Source: Gammaproteobacteria bacterium
Lineage (GTDB): Bacteria; Pseudomonadota; Gammaproteobacteria; Pseudomonadales; Azotimanducaceae
Length of the DNA: 6,982 nt
Assembly: GCA_002708205.1 (NCBI GenBank)
Contig: PAMR01000003.1
Location: 1-6,982, forward strand
Direction: 5' to 3'
This document shows positions 6,452 to 6,982 of the stretch, piece by piece (positions within the stretch are counted from its first letter, which is position 1; each line of letters starts with the position of its first letter). A model generated the notes under the pieces. It was not told where the DNA came from, did not search any database, and saw only the letters and a program-made list of their open reading frames with translations. A program made the translations under genes and the position numbers.

Positions 6452-6982
6452 ATGGGAGTTATTACATTTCAGAGCACAGTACCTACCTGGGAATGCGATA
6501 TGGTCGAACACTTTACCGTCGCGTTCTACTATCAGAAGCTCGATTTTGCGACCTCAATTGCACTTAAAACCCTCGGATTAGACCCTGAGGATCCCGATAC
6601 GCCTCGTATGTCTCGATGCGTCACGCAGTTTAGTCATGAATTAGTTGCCGGAGACATATACCGGATAGAAACAGTGCAGCTCGGACACAATCGACTCGGA
6701 CACCGACTCTACAACGCGGCGACCAACACGATTTGCACACATTTCGATCAATTCTTTACCAAGCATTTAGGGGATGCATCTATAGAACACGACAGCGACT
6801 GGGATGGACCTGACTTGAAAGACGAGCCCGAATCCACAAATACCGATAACTGGTTGCTATCCGGACGAGACCTTGCTCTCGAGAAAGACCTCGATCGAGC
6901 CGGTAATTTCACCGGTCATGCCTGCATATTACGATTTTCCGCCGCCGGGGAACATCTGCGTAACCACATCGGCATGACACCC
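6452..6982 (+). CDS. Thioesterase-like hotdog-fold protein, 3'-truncated by the window edge
   Basis: An open frame runs from the ATG at 6452 to the last base, 177 codons without a stop. The start of the protein looks like a YbgC/FadM-type acyl-CoA thioesterase: V-P-T-W-E-C-D16-M-V-E-H20-F-T-V-A-F-Y-Y matches the family's D-x-x-x-H-x-x-V-x-x-Y-style catalytic segment and is followed by the long hotdog helix. Beta strands continue with V-A-G-D-I-Y-R-I-E-T and L-Y-N-A-A-T-N-T-I to about residue 103. After an acidic, probably flexible linker (about 105-135), N-F-T-G-H-A-C-I-L-R-F-S-A-A-G may begin a second, double-hotdog half. No strong Shine-Dalgarno precedes the ATG; in-frame GTGs at 6446 and 6425 are alternatives, and the frame is open back to a TAA at 6398. 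The role inferred from the family is thioester hydrolysis; the acyl substrate is unknown. Confidence 0.75.
   Translation, partial: MGVITFQSTVPTWECDMVEHFTVAFYYQKLDFATSIALKTLGLDPEDPDTPRMSRCVTQFSHELVAGDIYRIETVQLGHNRLGHRLYNAATNTICTHFDQFFTKHLGDASIEHDSDWDGPDLKDEPESTNTDNWLLSGRDLALEKDLDRAGNFTGHACILRFSAAGEHLRNHIGMTP

Overview
The window holds seven protein-coding genes on both strands. Two are cut off by the window edges. There are no rRNA or tRNA genes, no insertion sequence and no CRISPR array. Gene density is high, no stretch over about 120 bases lacks a gene, and most genes have clear Shine-Dalgarno sites. Two products have Gram-negative-style signal peptides. The enzyme mix and middling base composition fit a heterotrophic bacterium, perhaps an uncultured marine or environmental proteobacterium. 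That placement is an inference, because no phylogenetic marker is present.

Layout. (1) 1-191 (+): C-terminal end of a short-chain dehydrogenase/reductase. (2) 272-1297 (+): exported metallo-beta-lactamase-fold zinc hydrolase. (3) 1342-1863 (-): exported AhpC/TSA-type peroxiredoxin with an in-frame UGA at residue 65. (4) 1980-3620 (-): thiamine-pyrophosphate enzyme of the acetolactate-synthase superfamily. (5) 3721-5307 (+): type I sulfatase with a GTG start, divergent from gene 4. (6) 5310-6398 (-): Ldh2-family (malate/L-lactate/sulfolactate-type) NAD(P)-dependent dehydrogenase, tail to tail with the sulfatase. (7) 6452-6982 (+): thioesterase-like hotdog protein that runs off the right edge.

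The most interesting element is the peroxiredoxin. A plain reading gives two broken ORFs (1669-1863 and 1342-1602), but they are in the same frame and separated by a single UGA. The 22 codons after the UGA continue the protein coherently. The UGA falls exactly where the peroxidatic cysteine of the T-x-x-C active site should be, giving F-T-G-G-U-T. A 7-bp hairpin with a 5-nt loop begins 14 nt after the UGA and resembles a bacterial SECIS element. The best reading is one 173-residue periplasmic selenoprotein peroxiredoxin, not a pseudogene. The selenocysteine machinery (selA, selB, selC, selD) is not in the window and would have to be elsewhere in the genome.

The other genes look like accessory catabolism: sulfate-ester or N-sulfate hydrolysis, oxidation of 2-hydroxy acids, TPP-dependent cleavage or condensation of 2-oxo acids, short-chain alcohol oxidation and thioester hydrolysis. 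They are not one operon, since strands alternate, and a shared pathway is only a hypothesis.
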